Positions 19,203 through 30,625 are shown, numbered from the stretch's first letter. The stretch: DNA of 40,749 nt from Saprospiraceae bacterium (GCA_020630555.1 JAHDBE010000001.1:1-40749), one strand, 5' to 3'. The notes: generated by a model from the letters alone, not told the origin. Program-made: numbers and translations.

Positions 19203-19823
19203 ATGAACGGATTAATAGGTAAAAAAATAGGTATGACCAGTGTGTATAACGAATCTGGTCAATATGTAGCCTGCACAGTAGTTGAGGCTCTACCTAATGT
19301 TGTGACTCAAGTTAAGAACGAGGAGACAGATGGGTATTACGCCTTACAGTTGGGATATGAGGAGCGTAAAGAAAAAAATGTATCCAATCAAATGATTGGT
19401 CACTTTAAAAAGGCAGGATCTGCACCATTGACGAAAGTCAGTGAATTCAGAAATTTCGAAATTGAAAAAGGTCTAGGAGACTCAGTATCCATTGAAGAAG
19501 TTTTTGCAGAAGGTGATGTTGTGAATGCTGTTGGTACCTCTAAAGGAAAGGGTTTCCAAGGTGTTGTTAAAAGACATGGATTCCGCGGTGTGAATGACGC
19601 CACTCACGGTCAGCATAACCGAATGAGAGCGCCTGGTTCTATTGGTGCCGCGTCTTATCCTGCAAAGGTTATCAAAGGAATGCGAATGGCTGGTAGAACA
19701 GGTGGTGACCGAGTAAAGGTTAGAAACTTGAAAGTGGTTAAAATTTTATCAGAAAAGAATCTTATGTTGATTAAAGGTGCTATTCCTGGTCACAAAGGTT
19801 CTTATGTAATCATTGAAAAATAA
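19203..19823 (+). CDS. rplC: 50S ribosomal protein L3
   Basis: '[19 protein letters not shown]'; start likely ATG 19203 rather than the ORF-track start at 19173. Confidence 0.96.
   Translation: MNGLIGKKIGMTSVYNESGQYVACTVVEALPNVVTQVKNEETDGYYALQLGYEERKEKNVSNQMIGHFKKAGSAPLTKVSEFRNFEIEKGLGDSVSIEEVFAEGDVVNAVGTSKGKGFQGVVKRHGFRGVNDATHGQHNRMRAPGSIGAASYPAKVIKGMRMAGRTGGDRVKVRNLKVVKILSEKNLMLIKGAIPGHKGSYVIIEK
19428..19441 (+). repeat. Hairpin repeat, GAC form: TTGACGAAAGTCAG (13/14)
   Basis: Read directly; inside rplC. Confidence 0.65.
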
Positions 19824-19828
19824 GAGTG

Positions 19829-20455
19829 ATGAAATTAGACGTATTAAGCACAACTGGTAAGTCAACGGGTCGCTCTGTAGATCTTCCTGCTAACATATTT
19901 GAAGTAGAGGGAAATGATCATTTGTTATATCTCGCTGTAAAGCAATATTTAGCAAATCAAAGACAAGCAACTCACAAGTCTAAAGAAAAAGGAGAAGTAA
20001 AGGCTTCAACTCGTAAGATTAAAAAACAAAAAGGAACAGGTACAGCACGTGCAGGTTCTTTAAAGAGCCCTTTGTTTAGAGGTGGTGGACGTGTTTTTGG
20101 ACCAAGAGCTGACAGAAATTATGGGATCAAGCTCAATAAAAAAGTAAAATCTCTAGCTAGGGCTACTGCGTTATCGCAAAAGGCGTCTGAAGGGAACATT
20201 AAACTTGTTGAGGATTTTACATTCGACGCGCCTAAAACAAAAGAGTTTATCAATGTGATGAACAATTTAGAAGCTGGTAAAAAGTCTTTGTTAGTTGTTG
20301 GAGAAGGGGATAAAAATGTAATGTTATCTGGACGTAATGTACCTAAGGCGAAAGTAATGAGAGCTGGTGATGTAAGTACATACGATGTGCTAAACGCAAA
20401 CACAGTGATATTCTGTGAGAGTGCTATTGATAAATTAAAAGAATCATTTGCCTAA
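19829..20455 (+). CDS. rplD: 50S ribosomal protein L4
   Basis: 'KQKGTGTARAGSLKSPLFRGGGRVFGP'. Confidence 0.97.
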   Translation: MKLDVLSTTGKSTGRSVDLPANIFEVEGNDHLLYLAVKQYLANQRQATHKSKEKGEVKASTRKIKKQKGTGTARAGSLKSPLFRGGGRVFGPRADRNYGIKLNKKVKSLARATALSQKASEGNIKLVEDFTFDAPKTKEFINVMNNLEAGKKSLLVVGEGDKNVMLSGRNVPKAKVMRAGDVSTYDVLNANTVIFCESAIDKLKESFA

Positions 20456-20473
20456 GGGCACAAATAATAAGTT

Positions 20474-20770
20474 ATGGCTAAGCAAATTTTAATCAAACCT
20501 ATTATTTCTGAGAAAAGTGAACTGCTTTCTGAGAGCCTAAATCAGTATTCTTTTATTGTGAATACGAAGGCAAATAAGGTAGAAATTAGAAAGGCTATTG
20601 AGGATATGTATAATGTGAGTGTTGATTCCGTGAATACAGCAATAATGCCTTCAAAGTCTAAAAATAGAAATACGAGATCAGGACTTCTAAGAGGTCGCAA
20701 AAGTGCCTACAAAAAAGCCATGGTGACATTGGCTGAAGGAGACACAATTGATTTCTTTGGAGAATTATAA
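20474..20770 (+). CDS. rplW: 50S ribosomal protein L23
   Basis: 'KPIISEKSELLSE...FIVNTKANKVEIRKAIEDMYNV'. Confidence 0.97.
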   Translation: MAKQILIKPIISEKSELLSESLNQYSFIVNTKANKVEIRKAIEDMYNVSVDSVNTAIMPSKSKNRNTRSGLLRGRKSAYKKAMVTLAEGDTIDFFGEL

Positions 20771-20794
20771 GATACTTTTTAAAAGTACAAGATC

Positions 20795-21631
20795 ATGGCA
20801 GTAAGAAAATTAAAACCTACATCACCTGGTACAAGACACAGAGTTGCGCTTGACTACAGTGCGATTACTACCAACAAACCAGAAAAAAGTTTACTTGCGA
20901 AACTTCACAAGTCTGGTGGTCGTAACCACGATGGGAAAATGACCGTTAGAAATATCGGTGGAGGTCATAAGAGACGCTATAGAATTGTTGATTTTAAGCG
21001 TAATAAAGAGGGCATGGTGGCCACAGTTAAGACCATAGAGTACGATCCGAATAGATCTGCATTCATAGCCTTAGTTGAGTATACGGATGGGGAAAAAAGA
21101 TATATCATCGCTCCAAACGGACTCAATGTAGGAGATACGGTACAATCTGGAAAAGGATCTGAGCCGACTGTTGGAAACTCACTCTATCTTTCTGATATAC
21201 CTACTGGTACGGCGATTCATGCGATTGAGATGACTCCAGGAAGAGGTGCTGCATTGGCTAGAAGTGCTGGAACTAATGGTATTCTTGTAGGAACAGAGGG
21301 AAAGTATTCTATTGTCAAACTCCCTTCAGGTGAAGTGAGAAGAATATTGAGTTCATGTAAAGCGACAATTGGGGCTACTTCTAATCCGGATCATCAGTTA
21401 GAGGTTATCGGTAAAGCTGGTAGAAATAGATGGAAAGGGAAGAGACCTAGAGTTAGAGGTGTAGCGATGAACCCTGTGGATCACCCAATGGGTGGTGGTG
21501 AAGGTAGAGCATCAGGAGGTCATCCAAGATCTAGAACTGGTGTCATGGCCAAAGGACAGAAGACAAGAAATAACAAGAAATATTCAACTCAATTGATTAT
21601 TTCTAAGAGAAAGAAAAAATCTAGAAAGTAA
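20795..21631 (+). CDS. rplB: 50S ribosomal protein L2
   Basis: '[28 protein letters not shown]', '[17 protein letters not shown]'. Confidence 0.98.
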   Translation: MAVRKLKPTSPGTRHRVALDYSAITTNKPEKSLLAKLHKSGGRNHDGKMTVRNIGGGHKRRYRIVDFKRNKEGMVATVKTIEYDPNRSAFIALVEYTDGEKRYIIAPNGLNVGDTVQSGKGSEPTVGNSLYLSDIPTGTAIHAIEMTPGRGAALARSAGTNGILVGTEGKYSIVKLPSGEVRRILSSCKATIGATSNPDHQLEVIGKAGRNRWKGKRPRVRGVAMNPVDHPMGGGEGRASGGHPRSRTGVMAKGQKTRNNKKYSTQLIISKRKKKSRK

Positions 21632-21643
21632 TAAATAAAAGAC

Positions 21644-21910
21644 ATGGCTAGATCATTAAAAAAAGGACCTTACGTGTATCACAAACTGCTTAAGAAGATT
21701 CAAAAAGCAGATGAGACAGGTAAAAAAACGGTGATTAAAACTTGGTCAAGATCTTCTATGATCTTTCCAGGCATGGTGGGAAAAACAATAGCTGTGCATA
21801 ATGGAAAAAGTTTTATTCCAGTATTTGTGACAGAGAATATGGTGGGGCACAAGTTAGGAGAATTTGCTCCTACACGTACCTTCAAAGGACACTCTGGAAA
21901 TAGAAAGTAA
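21644..21910 (+). CDS. rpsS: 30S ribosomal protein S19
   Basis: '[18 protein letters not shown]...[18 protein letters not shown]'. Confidence 0.98.
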   Translation: MARSLKKGPYVYHKLLKKIQKADETGKKTVIKTWSRSSMIFPGMVGKTIAVHNGKSFIPVFVTENMVGHKLGEFAPTRTFKGHSGNRK

Positions 21911-21939
21911 AAAGAAAAGAACTATTAAATTCTTATAAA

Positions 21940-22335
21940 ATGGAAGCTGTAGCGAAACTGAGAAATTGTGGGTTATCCGCCAGAAAAATGCGGTTCGTTA
22001 TTGGAAATATTAAGGGTAAGCCAGTTGAAGAGGCATTAAATATCCTAAGATTTACAAAAAATGAAGCGGCTATTTGGGCTGAGAAAGCACTTTTATCTGC
22101 CATTTCAAATTGGGAAAACAAATCGGACTTAGCCTTCAGTGCTGATGATCATGATTTGATTGTTAAAAGAATTTTCTCAGATGAAGGCACAATGTTGAAA
22201 AGATTTCGACCAGCGCCACATGGACGTGCCCATAGAATAAGAAAGCACACAAGTCATTTAACTGTAGTAGTGGAAAACAGGGTTCCAATAGATGAGCCAG
22301 AAACTACGGAAGTTGAAACTGAAACTGAAGAATAA
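21940..22335 (+). CDS. rplV: 50S ribosomal protein L22
   Basis: 'GLSARKMRFVIGNIKGKPVEEALNIL...RFRPAPHGRAHRIRKHTSHLTVVV'. Confidence 0.97.
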   Translation: MEAVAKLRNCGLSARKMRFVIGNIKGKPVEEALNILRFTKNEAAIWAEKALLSAISNWENKSDLAFSADDHDLIVKRIFSDEGTMLKRFRPAPHGRAHRIRKHTSHLTVVVENRVPIDEPETTEVETETEE

Positions 22336-22354
22336 TAGCATAAACAATTGATAA

Positions 22355-23053
22355 ATGGGTCAAAAGACAAATCCAATTGGCAATAGATTAGGAATCATCA
22401 AAGGATGGGATTCTAACTGGTATGGAGGCAAAGACTTTGCTTCAAAAGTTGTAGGAGATGAGAAGATCAGAAACTACTTACATGCCAGGATTCACAAAGG
22501 CGGGATAGCCAGAATTGTGATTGAACGAACTTTGAAAAGAATTACTGTAACAGTTCATACATCTCGTCCTGGTATTATTATAGGAAAAGGTGGTTCTGAA
22601 GTAGATAGAATTAGAGAAGAGTTAAAGAAGGTGAGTGGTACAGATGTTCAAATTAACATCATCGAGATTCGTAAGCCAGAGTTAGATGCAAATATTGTGG
22701 CTGAGTCTATTGCTAAGCAATTGGAAGCGAGAATAAATTTCCGTCGTGCTATTAAAATGGCTATTTCAAGTACAATGAGAGCTGGAGCAGAAGGGATCAA
22801 GGTTAGAGTTTCTGGTAGATTGAATGGTGCTGAGATGGCTCGATCTGAAGAATTCAAAGATGGACGAACGCCACTTCATACCTTCCGTGCAGATATCGAT
22901 TACTCTTTAAAAGAAGCTTTAACGGTATATGGTAAAATAGGTGTGAAAGTCTGGATTTGTAAAGGAGAGGTATTAGGAAAAAGAGATCTTTCGCCAAATG
23001 TAGGGGTGGAGAAAAAACGATCTGGTAGACGCCAAAGAGATCGACGTAAATAA
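22355..23053 (+). CDS. rpsC: 30S ribosomal protein S3
   Basis: '[25 protein letters not shown]...[16 protein letters not shown]'. Confidence 0.98.
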   Translation: MGQKTNPIGNRLGIIKGWDSNWYGGKDFASKVVGDEKIRNYLHARIHKGGIARIVIERTLKRITVTVHTSRPGIIIGKGGSEVDRIREELKKVSGTDVQINIIEIRKPELDANIVAESIAKQLEARINFRRAIKMAISSTMRAGAEGIKVRVSGRLNGAEMARSEEFKDGRTPLHTFRADIDYSLKEALTVYGKIGVKVWICKGEVLGKRDLSPNVGVEKKRSGRRQRDRRK

Positions 23054-23113
23054 GAAAAGAAATGTGTACCTTTGCCCCACTTTTTGAGGGAGGTATGCCT
23101 TAAATAAAAAGAT

Positions 23114-23533
23114 ATGTTACAGCCGAAAAGAACGAAGTATAGAAAAATGCAAAAGGGAAGAGTTAATGGACTTGCCCATAGAGGAAGTACCATTTCCTTC
23201 GGTTCTTTTGGATTGAAAACGATGGAATCTGGTAGAATTACAAACCGACAGATTGAGGCAGCTCGTATTGCGATGACGCGATACATGAAGAGGGAAGGAA
23301 AGGTTTGGATCCGAATTTTCCCAGATAAACCAATTACATCTAAGCCTTTAGAGGTAAGGATGGGTAAGGGTAAAGGAGCGTTAGATCACTATGTAGCTGT
23401 CGTGAAGCCAGGAAGAATCTTGTTTGAAATGGATGGTGTTCCATTTGAAACGGCAAAAGAAGCCTTGAGATTAGCGGCTCAAAAATTACCAGTGTTAACA
23501 AAAACCGTCGTAAGACGAGATTACGTAGAATAA
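23114..23533 (+). CDS. rplP: 50S ribosomal protein L16
   Basis: '[16 protein letters not shown]...[25 protein letters not shown]'. Confidence 0.98.
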   Translation: MLQPKRTKYRKMQKGRVNGLAHRGSTISFGSFGLKTMESGRITNRQIEAARIAMTRYMKREGKVWIRIFPDKPITSKPLEVRMGKGKGALDHYVAVVKPGRILFEMDGVPFETAKEALRLAAQKLPVLTKTVVRRDYVE

Positions 23534-23553
23534 TCACGAATTAGTTAAGGATT

Positions 23554-23814
23554 ATGGCAACTGAAAAATATTTAAAGTTACAAGAGTTCTCTACAGAGGA
23601 TTTAGCTAATGAATTGGCTGAAACACAAAGTCAGTATAAGAAGCTAAAATTTGATCATGCGATCAAGGGATTAGAAAACCCTTTAATGTTGCGTGAGATG
23701 AGAAGAGACATTGCTCGATTAAAAACTGAATCGCGAAGAAGAGAAATAAGTGAAATGAATGCAGAGCAGTTGTCTAAAAGAACTAAAATTCGTTCAAGAA
23801 GAAAGAATAAATAA
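23554..23814 (+). CDS. rpmC: 50S ribosomal protein L29
   Basis: '[51 protein letters not shown]'. Confidence 0.95.
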   Translation: MATEKYLKLQEFSTEDLANELAETQSQYKKLKFDHAIKGLENPLMLREMRRDIARLKTESRRREISEMNAEQLSKRTKIRSRRKNK

Positions 23815-23819
23815 TAGGA

Positions 23820-24083
23820 ATGACAGAAAATAAAGTAGTACTTAAAAAGCAACGAATTGGAATCGTTGTAAGCAACAAAATGGATAAGTCTATTACCGTT
23901 TCTGTTGAACGAAAGATAAAGCACCCGATTTACGGAAAATTCGTAAAGAAGTCAAAGAAGTTTATGGCTCATGACGAAAATAACGAATGTAATACCGGAG
24001 ATACTGTTAGAATAATCGAATCTCGACCATTAAGTGCTAAGAAAAGATGGAGATTAGTCGAGATTATTGAAAAAGCCAAGTAA
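23820..24083 (+). CDS. rpsQ: 30S ribosomal protein S17
   Basis: '[40 protein letters not shown]'. Confidence 0.97.
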   Translation: MTENKVVLKKQRIGIVVSNKMDKSITVSVERKIKHPIYGKFVKKSKKFMAHDENNECNTGDTVRIIESRPLSAKKRWRLVEIIEKAK

Positions 24084-24104
24084 GCATTACAAAAAAAGCG
24101 TAAG

Positions 24105-24470
24105 ATGATTCAGCAAGAAAGTAGATTACAGGTAGCGGATAATAGTGGAGCCAAGGAGGTCCTATGTATTCGCGTATTAGGTGGGTCGAAGAGAAGGTAT
24201 GCGCATGTTGGAGATGAGATTGTTGTGACTGTTAAAGATGCTTCTCCAGGTGGTCTCAAAAAAGGAACAGTATCCAAAGCGGTTATTGTAAGAACTAAAA
24301 AAGAGATCAAAAGGAAGGATGGATCGTATATCCGTTTTGACGATAACGCTGTAGTTCTTTTGAATGCGGCTGGTGAGCCTAGAGGGACAAGGATATTTGG
24401 ACCTGTCGCGAGAGAATTACGTGATAGAGATTATATGAGAATTGTTTCATTGGCCCCAGAGGTTCTTTAA
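24105..24470 (+). CDS. rplN: 50S ribosomal protein L14
   Basis: '[37 protein letters not shown]'. Confidence 0.98.
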   Translation: MIQQESRLQVADNSGAKEVLCIRVLGGSKRRYAHVGDEIVVTVKDASPGGLKKGTVSKAVIVRTKKEIKRKDGSYIRFDDNAVVLLNAAGEPRGTRIFGPVARELRDRDYMRIVSLAPEVL

Positions 24471-24491
24471 TAATTATAAATACGAATTGCT

Positions 24492-24824
24492 ATGGCAAAT
24501 AATCGATATACACCAAAATTAAAGATCAAAAAAGGCGATAAAGTAAAAGTTATTGCAGGGTCTTATAAAGGTACTGAAGGAGACGTTTTAGAAATTTTTC
24601 CTCACAAAAATAGAGCTGTTGTTGAAGGCGTGAATGTGATGAAAAAACATCAAAAACCAACGAATGAAAATCCAGGAGGTATCAGTGAGATTAGTACATC
24701 GATTCACATCTCCAACTTAATGTTAGTTGATCCTAAAAGTGGGAATGCTACTAGAGTTGGAAGAAAAGAAGTTGATGGTAAATTAGAAAGATACTCTGTT
24801 AAATCAGGAGAAATCATTAAGTAA
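24492..24824 (+). CDS. rplX: 50S ribosomal protein L24
   Basis: '[28 protein letters not shown]'. Confidence 0.97.
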   Translation: MANNRYTPKLKIKKGDKVKVIAGSYKGTEGDVLEIFPHKNRAVVEGVNVMKKHQKPTNENPGGISEISTSIHISNLMLVDPKSGNATRVGRKEVDGKLERYSVKSGEIIK

Positions 24825-25381
24825 TGAGTTATACACCAAGATTACAAAAGACCTATAAAGAGGAGATTGTTCCTTCGTTAAAAGAGCAATTTGAATATAA
24901 GTCGAGCATGGAAGTGCCGAAGTTGGTTAAAATTTGTATTAACCAAGGTGTCGGTGGTGCCACTCAAGACAAGAAACTTGTAGAGCATGCACTTGGACAA
25001 ATGACAGTGATCGCAGGTCAAAAAGCTGTCCCTACAAAGGCATCCAAATCAGTTTCGAACTTTAAGTTAAGAGAAGGGATGACGATTGGGTCAAGAGTGA
25101 CTTTAAGAAGAACAAAAATGTACGAATTTCTTGACCGTCTGGTGTCCGTGGCTTTACCAAGGGTCCGTGACTTTAGAGGAATAAATGACAAAAGTTTCGA
25201 CGGTCGTGGTAACTACACTATGGGAATAAAAGAGCAGATTATCTTCCCAGAAATTAATATTGATAAAATTCCAAAGATTACTGGTTTAGATATCACGTTT
25301 GTTACTACAGCTAAAACAGATGCAGAAGCTTTGGCTTTATTAAAGGGATTTGGAATGCCATTCAAAAATCAAAGAAACTAA
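24824..25381 (+). CDS. rplE: 50S ribosomal protein L5
   Basis: '[18 protein letters not shown]...[12 protein letters not shown]'; TAATG junction with rplX. Confidence 0.97.
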   Translation: MSYTPRLQKTYKEEIVPSLKEQFEYKSSMEVPKLVKICINQGVGGATQDKKLVEHALGQMTVIAGQKAVPTKASKSVSNFKLREGMTIGSRVTLRRTKMYEFLDRLVSVALPRVRDFRGINDKSFDGRGNYTMGIKEQIIFPEINIDKIPKITGLDITFVTTAKTDAEALALLKGFGMPFKNQRN

Positions 25382-25386
25382 GTGTT

Positions 25387-25656
25387 ATGGCTAGAAAAGC
25401 AATCATAGCAAGAGAAATAAAAAGAGCCAAAATGGTGGCTAAATATGCAGACTTGCGAAAAAAGTTAAAAGAAGCAGGTGATTGGGAAGCTTTAGATAAG
25501 TTACCTAAAAACTCTTCTTCAGTAAGAATGCACAATAGATGTAAATTAACCGGTAGACCGAAAGGGTACATGCGTAAATTTGGAATCAATCGTGTAACGT
25601 TTAGAAAAATGGCTTTGGAAGGTAAGATTCCTGGTGTAACTAAAGCAAGTTGGTAA
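25387..25656 (+). CDS. rpsN: 30S ribosomal protein S14 (zinc-independent type)
   Basis: '[36 protein letters not shown]...[19 protein letters not shown]'; no CxxC pairs. Confidence 0.97.
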   Translation: MARKAIIAREIKRAKMVAKYADLRKKLKEAGDWEALDKLPKNSSSVRMHNRCKLTGRPKGYMRKFGINRVTFRKMALEGKIPGVTKASW

Positions 25657-25675
25657 AATAGATTAAAAAGTAATT

Positions 25676-26080
25676 ATGGCTACTACAGATCCGATAGCTG
25701 ATTATTTGACGAGAATTAGAAATGCGATGCAAGCGAGGCATCGAGTTGTTGAGATTCCGTCTTCTAAAATGAAAAAGAGTATCACTGAGATTTTATACGA
25801 TCAAGGTTTTATTCATAAATATAGATTCGATGATAGTGCTGGTAAGCAAGGTGTAATCAGCATTGCATTGAAATATGATAAGGCAACGAAAGAGCCGATT
25901 ATTCGGAAAATGGGAAGAGTAAGTCGTCCAGGTTTGAGAAAGTACTCATCTGTTGACGAGCTTCCAAGAGTAATCAACGGACTCGGTGTGGCGATTGTTT
26001 CTACATCTAAAGGTGTAATGACAGACAAGCAGGCCAGAAAAGAGAACGTTGGTGGAGAGGTAATTTGTTACGTCTATTAA
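25676..26080 (+). CDS. rpsH: 30S ribosomal protein S8
   Basis: '[31 protein letters not shown]'. Confidence 0.98.
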   Translation: MATTDPIADYLTRIRNAMQARHRVVEIPSSKMKKSITEILYDQGFIHKYRFDDSAGKQGVISIALKYDKATKEPIIRKMGRVSRPGLRKYSSVDELPRVINGLGVAIVSTSKGVMTDKQARKENVGGEVICYVY

Positions 26081-26099
26081 TTATTAAAGAACTATTGTT

Positions 26100-26654
26100 A
26101 TGTCTAGAATTGGCAAAGCTCCTATTGATTTACCTTCTGGTGTGACTGTTGATGTTGCAGAAGGAAATGTCGTTAAGGTTAAAGGACCTAAAGGAGAGTT
26201 AACTCAACAAATTGACGGAGATTTATCTGTTGGAATAGAAGATGGCGTATTGACTGTTTCTCGTCCATCTGAAAGCAAGAGACATAAATCTATGCACGGT
26301 TTATATCGTTCGCTTATCGCGAATATGATAACAGGCGTATCAGAAGGGTATAAAAAAGAATTAGAACTCGTTGGGGTGGGATACAGATGTAGCAATACTG
26401 GTAATCTGCTTGAACTAAGTGTTGGATATTCACATCCTATTATGTTTTATATTCCAGACGAGATTAGTGTGACTACCGCAATGGAAAAAGGTAATCCGCC
26501 TAAGATTACATTGGAATGTATAGACAAACAGTTAATTGGTCAGGTTGCTGCCAAAATCAGATCTTTCAGAAAACCTGAGCCTTACAAAGGTAAAGGGATT
26601 AAATATTCTGATGAGATATTAAGAAGAAAAGCTGGTAAAACTGCTGCTAAATAA
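26100..26654 (+). CDS. rplF: 50S ribosomal protein L6
   Basis: '[19 protein letters not shown]...[16 protein letters not shown]'. Confidence 0.98.
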   Translation: MSRIGKAPIDLPSGVTVDVAEGNVVKVKGPKGELTQQIDGDLSVGIEDGVLTVSRPSESKRHKSMHGLYRSLIANMITGVSEGYKKELELVGVGYRCSNTGNLLELSVGYSHPIMFYIPDEISVTTAMEKGNPPKITLECIDKQLIGQVAAKIRSFRKPEPYKGKGIKYSDEILRRKAGKTAAK

Positions 26655-26661
26655 TCGTGTC

Positions 26662-27003
26662 ATGGCAAGTAAAGTTTCAAGAAGAAAAAGAATTCATTAC
26701 CGAATCAGAAAGAAAATATCTGGAACAGCTAGTGTTCCGAGATTATCGGTTTTCAGAAGTAATAAAGCAATCTATTGTCAACTTATAAATGACGTAGATG
26801 GTGTTACTATTGCGAGCGCTTCTTCAGTCGGAGTGAATGGCGAAAACAAGCAATCTGTAGCTACAGAAGTAGGTAAAATGATTGCAGAAAAAGCAAAAGG
26901 ACACAACATCGAATCTGTCAAGTTTGACAGAGGTGGATACCTATATCATGGACGAGTAAAAGCTTTGGCTGAAGGTGCCAGAGAAGGAGGTTTACAACTC
27001 TAA
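26662..27003 (+). CDS. rplR: 50S ribosomal protein L18
   Basis: '[36 protein letters not shown]'. Confidence 0.97.
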   Translation: MASKVSRRKRIHYRIRKKISGTASVPRLSVFRSNKAIYCQLINDVDGVTIASASSVGVNGENKQSVATEVGKMIAEKAKGHNIESVKFDRGGYLYHGRVKALAEGAREGGLQL

Positions 27004-27011
27004 AAAATTAA

Positions 27012-27533
27012 ATGATGGCTAAAAATCAAGACAGAATCAAGCCTACAGAGGCTTCTGAATTAAAAGAAAAAATGGTTTCACTTAACCGTGTTGCCAAAGT
27101 AACAAAAGGTGGTCGTACGTTTAGTTTTTCTGCACTAGTTGTTGTAGGAGATGGGAAAGGTATGGTTGGTTATGGTATGGGCAAAGCAAGAGACGTGCAA
27201 CAATGCATTGCAAAAGCAGTGGATGATGCCAAAAAGAATCTTGTTAAGTTTCCAATATTAAATGGCACTATTCCACACGAGCAAAAAGGTAAGTACGGAG
27301 CAGGAAAGGTTTTAATCAAGCCAGCTTCTGATGGTACAGGTGTAATTGCCGGTGGGGCCATGAGAGCTGTTTTGGAAATTGGTGGTGTTCAGAATGTTCT
27401 TGCTAAGTCGCAAGGTTCTTCGAATCCGCATAATGTGGTTAAAGCGACTGTGGATGCACTAAAGAGACTTAGAAGCCCTCATGATGTGGCAAGACAAAGA
27501 GGAATAACACTCGAAAAATTATTCGAGGGATAA
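27012..27533 (+). CDS. rpsE: 30S ribosomal protein S5
   Basis: '[36 protein letters not shown]'. Confidence 0.98.
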   Translation: MMAKNQDRIKPTEASELKEKMVSLNRVAKVTKGGRTFSFSALVVVGDGKGMVGYGMGKARDVQQCIAKAVDDAKKNLVKFPILNGTIPHEQKGKYGAGKVLIKPASDGTGVIAGGAMRAVLEIGGVQNVLAKSQGSSNPHNVVKATVDALKRLRSPHDVARQRGITLEKLFEG

Positions 27534-27544
27534 AATAAATCACA

Positions 27545-27724
27545 ATGGCAAAGATCAAAGTAACACAGGTTAAGAGCAGCATAGATCGACCAAAGCGTCA
27601 AAAAGACACTTTAAAGGCTCTCGGTCTGCGTAAAATAAATCATACCGTTGAAAAAGAGGTTTCGCCTCAGGTTATGGGGATGATTAGAAAGGTCAATCAT
27701 TTGGTAAAAGTAGAAGAGGGATAA
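27545..27724 (+). CDS. rpmD: 50S ribosomal protein L30 (absent from the supplied ORF track)
   Basis: Translated by eye: [62 protein letters not shown] 27545, TAA 27722-27724, 59 aa. Confidence 0.95.
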   Translation: MAKIKVTQVKSSIDRPKRQKDTLKALGLRKINHTVEKEVSPQVMGMIRKVNHLVKVEEG

Positions 27725-27746
27725 ACTCTTTTTAAAGAAAGTAATT

Positions 27747-28193
27747 ATGGGATTACATAATTTAACTCCTGCTAAAGGATCAACGAAGTCAAAAAGAAGG
27801 ATCGCACGAGGACAAGGTTCTGGTTATGGTGGTACTTCTACAAGAGGACATAAAGGTGCAAAATCTCGTTCGGGATGGAGCAAAAAGAGAAATTTTGAAG
27901 GTGGTCAAATGCCACTTCAAATGCGTTTACCTAAACGTGGATTCAAGAATATTAACAGAGTGGAGTACGTGGCTATCAATGTAGCAAGACTACAAGAAAT
28001 CCATGAAAAATTCGGTTTGTCTACAATTGATCATGCTTCTTTATACTCTAACGGTATTATAAAGAAAGGAGATAAGATTAAGGTTCTAGGAAATGGCGAT
28101 ATTAGTGCCAAAGTAACAGTTTCGGCTCATGCATGTTCGGAAAGCGCAAAGTCGAAAATTGAAGGTGTTGGTGGTTCTATTAATCTTGTATAA
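27747..28193 (+). CDS. rplO: 50S ribosomal protein L15
   Basis: 'MGLHNLTPAKGSTKSKRRIARGQGSGYGGTSTRGHKGAKSRSG'. Confidence 0.97.
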   Translation: MGLHNLTPAKGSTKSKRRIARGQGSGYGGTSTRGHKGAKSRSGWSKKRNFEGGQMPLQMRLPKRGFKNINRVEYVAINVARLQEIHEKFGLSTIDHASLYSNGIIKKGDKIKVLGNGDISAKVTVSAHACSESAKSKIEGVGGSINLV

Positions 28194-28201
28194 TAATTGC
28201 G

Positions 28202-29557
28202 ATGAATAAGTTTATCGAGACTTTAAAGAATATTTGGAAAATAGAGGAACTGAGAAATCGGATCCTCTTTACACTTTTTATTTTAGCTGTATTTAGAGTG
28301 GGCTCTTGGATTGTTTTACCAGGTGTCAATTCTTCAGCTTTGGAAATATCAAATGCGGGTGATAACTCATTGATGGGTTTGATCAACATGTTTACGGGTG
28401 GTGCGTTCGGTCAAGCGGCGATTTTTGCTCTTGGTATCATGCCTTACATTACAGCGTCGATCATCATTCAGTTATTGGGTTTTGCTGTTCCTTATTTTCA
28501 AAAACTTCAGCAGAAAGAAGGGGAATCTGGTCGAAAGAAGATTACTCAGATTACTAGATTTTTAACGGTACTCATAACACTTGTTCAAGGAGGTGGTTAC
28601 TTAACTTATATTTCGCAACAGCCAGGAGCGATTGATCCTTCTGTTAGCCCAACTATTTTCTGGTTAAGTAACATGATCATTTTATCTTCAGGAACCATTG
28701 TTTGTATGTGGTTAGGTGAAAAGATTACGGATCGAGGAATTGGAAATGGTATTTCTTTGCTTATTATGGCAGGAATTATTGCCACTCTACCGAGAGCATT
28801 TGCGGCAGAAGTCCAGACTCAGTTAAATGATAATGGTTTGTTTGTTTTGATCCTTGAGATTGCTATGTTCTTCTTGGTTATAATGGTTTCAGTATTGGTT
28901 GTGCAAGGTGTAAGAAAAATTCCTATTCAATTCGCTAAAAGAATGGTTGGTAGAACGGCAGGTAACATTCCTGTTGCAGGGGCTAGAGATTATATACCTT
29001 TAAAAGTTAATGCGTCTGGAGTTATGCCTATTATTTTTGCGCAAGCTATTATGTTCTTACCTGGTCAGATAGCGACATGGACTAGTAATGGACAACCGAG
29101 TGATTTCATGATGGCTTTTACAGATTGGGGCTCATTACCGTACAATATTGTGTTTTTCATTCTGGTAGTTATATTTACTTATGTGTATACGGCACTTCTT
29201 GTAAATCCTAAACAATACGCAGAGTATTTAAAAAGGCAAAATGCTTTCATTCCAGGTGTTAAACCAGGCGCTCCGACACAAGAGTTTATTGATTCTTTGA
29301 CTACGCGAGTTACATTACCGGGATCTATTTTCCTTGGGTTGATTTCAATATTCCCAGCGATAGTATATGCATTTGGGGTAAACCAAGCATTCGCAATATT
29401 CTTTGGAGGTACCTCATTGCTCATTCTTGTTGCAGTGGTATTAGATACTCTTCAAATGGTTGAAGGATATCTTTTGGCTAGAAAGTACGACGGTTTGGTG
29501 AAGTCAGGGAGATTGAAAGGGCGTAGTGGTATGCAAACTATTGGTGCAGGCATGTAG
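28202..29557 (+). CDS. secY: Preprotein translocase subunit SecY
   Basis: Multi-TM; 'GGAFGQAAIFALGIMPYITASIIIQLL', 'GIGNGISLLIMAGI'. Confidence 0.98.
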   Translation: MNKFIETLKNIWKIEELRNRILFTLFILAVFRVGSWIVLPGVNSSALEISNAGDNSLMGLINMFTGGAFGQAAIFALGIMPYITASIIIQLLGFAVPYFQKLQQKEGESGRKKITQITRFLTVLITLVQGGGYLTYISQQPGAIDPSVSPTIFWLSNMIILSSGTIVCMWLGEKITDRGIGNGISLLIMAGIIATLPRAFAAEVQTQLNDNGLFVLILEIAMFFLVIMVSVLVVQGVRKIPIQFAKRMVGRTAGNIPVAGARDYIPLKVNASGVMPIIFAQAIMFLPGQIATWTSNGQPSDFMMAFTDWGSLPYNIVFFILVVIFTYVYTALLVNPKQYAEYLKRQNAFIPGVKPGAPTQEFIDSLTTRVTLPGSIFLGLISIFPAIVYAFGVNQAFAIFFGGTSLLILVAVVLDTLQMVEGYLLARKYDGLVKSGRLKGRSGMQTIGAGM

Positions 29558-29570
29558 GCCTGTTCATTCC

Positions 29571-30380
29571 ATGATTTTTTATAAGACACCAGAAGAAATC
29601 GAGTACATTCGAGAGAGCTGTTTACTCGTGTCTAAATCATTGGCTTTAGCCGGAAGTTTATTAAAACCAGGTGCTAAAGGAAAAGATATTGATGCTAAGT
29701 GTGAAGAATTAATTCGTGATAACGATGCAATTCCTGGCTTTAAGGGATACAATGGTTTTCCGGCCACCTTGTGTGTATCACCTAACGAAGGGGTAGTTCA
29801 TGGGATTCCTACAGAAAGAGAGTTCCAGGATGGAGATATTGTTAGTATTGACTGTGGTGTTTTCAAAAATGGGTTTTATGGAGATGCGGCGTATACTTTT
29901 GCTATTGGAGAGATAGAAGCAGAAACATTAGAACTTTTATCTGTTACAAAAACGTCTTTATACAAAGGTATCGAGGCAGCTAGAGTAGGAAATAGAATTG
30001 GTGATATAGGGTATGCCGTTCAGCAATATGCGGAAAAAGTACACGGTTATGGTGTTGTTAGAGAACTGGTTGGTCACGGAATAGGTCAAAACCTTCATGA
30101 AGAGCCGCAAGTTCCTAATTACGGTAGGAGAGGAAGAGGACCCGTACTTAAATCTGGATTGGTAATCGCGATTGAACCGATGGTGAACTTAGGCACTAAA
30201 GATGTAAGGCAATCAGATGATGGTTGGACAATCATATCAAAGGACCGAAAACCTTCTGCTCATTACGAGCATACTGTAGCACTATTGGATGATAAAACGG
30301 AAATATTATCCAATCACAGTTATTTAGAAGAAGCAATTAAAAATAACGTGGAATTGATGGAAATTCCGCTAAAAAGTTAG
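29571..30380 (+). CDS. map: Type I methionine aminopeptidase
   Basis: 'MIFYKTPEEIEYIRESC...GFKGYNGFPATLCVSPNEGVVHGIP...VGHGIGQNLHEEPQVPNYG'; start at 29571 preferred over the ORF-track 29526, which overlaps secY. Confidence 0.96.
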   Translation: MIFYKTPEEIEYIRESCLLVSKSLALAGSLLKPGAKGKDIDAKCEELIRDNDAIPGFKGYNGFPATLCVSPNEGVVHGIPTEREFQDGDIVSIDCGVFKNGFYGDAAYTFAIGEIEAETLELLSVTKTSLYKGIEAARVGNRIGDIGYAVQQYAEKVHGYGVVRELVGHGIGQNLHEEPQVPNYGRRGRGPVLKSGLVIAIEPMVNLGTKDVRQSDDGWTIISKDRKPSAHYEHTVALLDDKTEILSNHSYLEEAIKNNVELMEIPLKS

Positions 30381-30404
30381 ATATTTGCACTCCGATTTTT
30401 CGAT

Positions 30405-30623
30405 ATGGCGAAACAAGACTTAATAAAACAGGATGGAATCATTGAAGAGGCGTTATCAAATGCGATGTTTAGGGTTCGTCTTGAAAACGATCATTTGATC
30501 GTAGCTACGATTTCAGGAAAGATGCGTATGAATTACATCCGCATACTTCCAGGAGACAAAGTTGCGGTTGAAATGTCACCATACGATTTATCAAGAGGTA
30601 GAATAACATATAGATATAAATAG
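30405..30623 (+). CDS. infA: Translation initiation factor IF-1
   Basis: '[30 protein letters not shown]...[34 protein letters not shown]'. Confidence 0.98.
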   Translation: MAKQDLIKQDGIIEEALSNAMFRVRLENDHLIVATISGKMRMNYIRILPGDKVAVEMSPYDLSRGRITYRYK

Positions 30624-30625
30624 TT

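Noticed and set aside
22984-22997. AGATCTTTCGCCAA in rpsC, half-site of the repeat
   Set aside because: Only the right half matches, no hairpin; chance possible.
27656-27668. GAGGTTTCGCCTC in rpmD
   Set aside because: 4 bp stem with different arm sequence; not counted as a family member.
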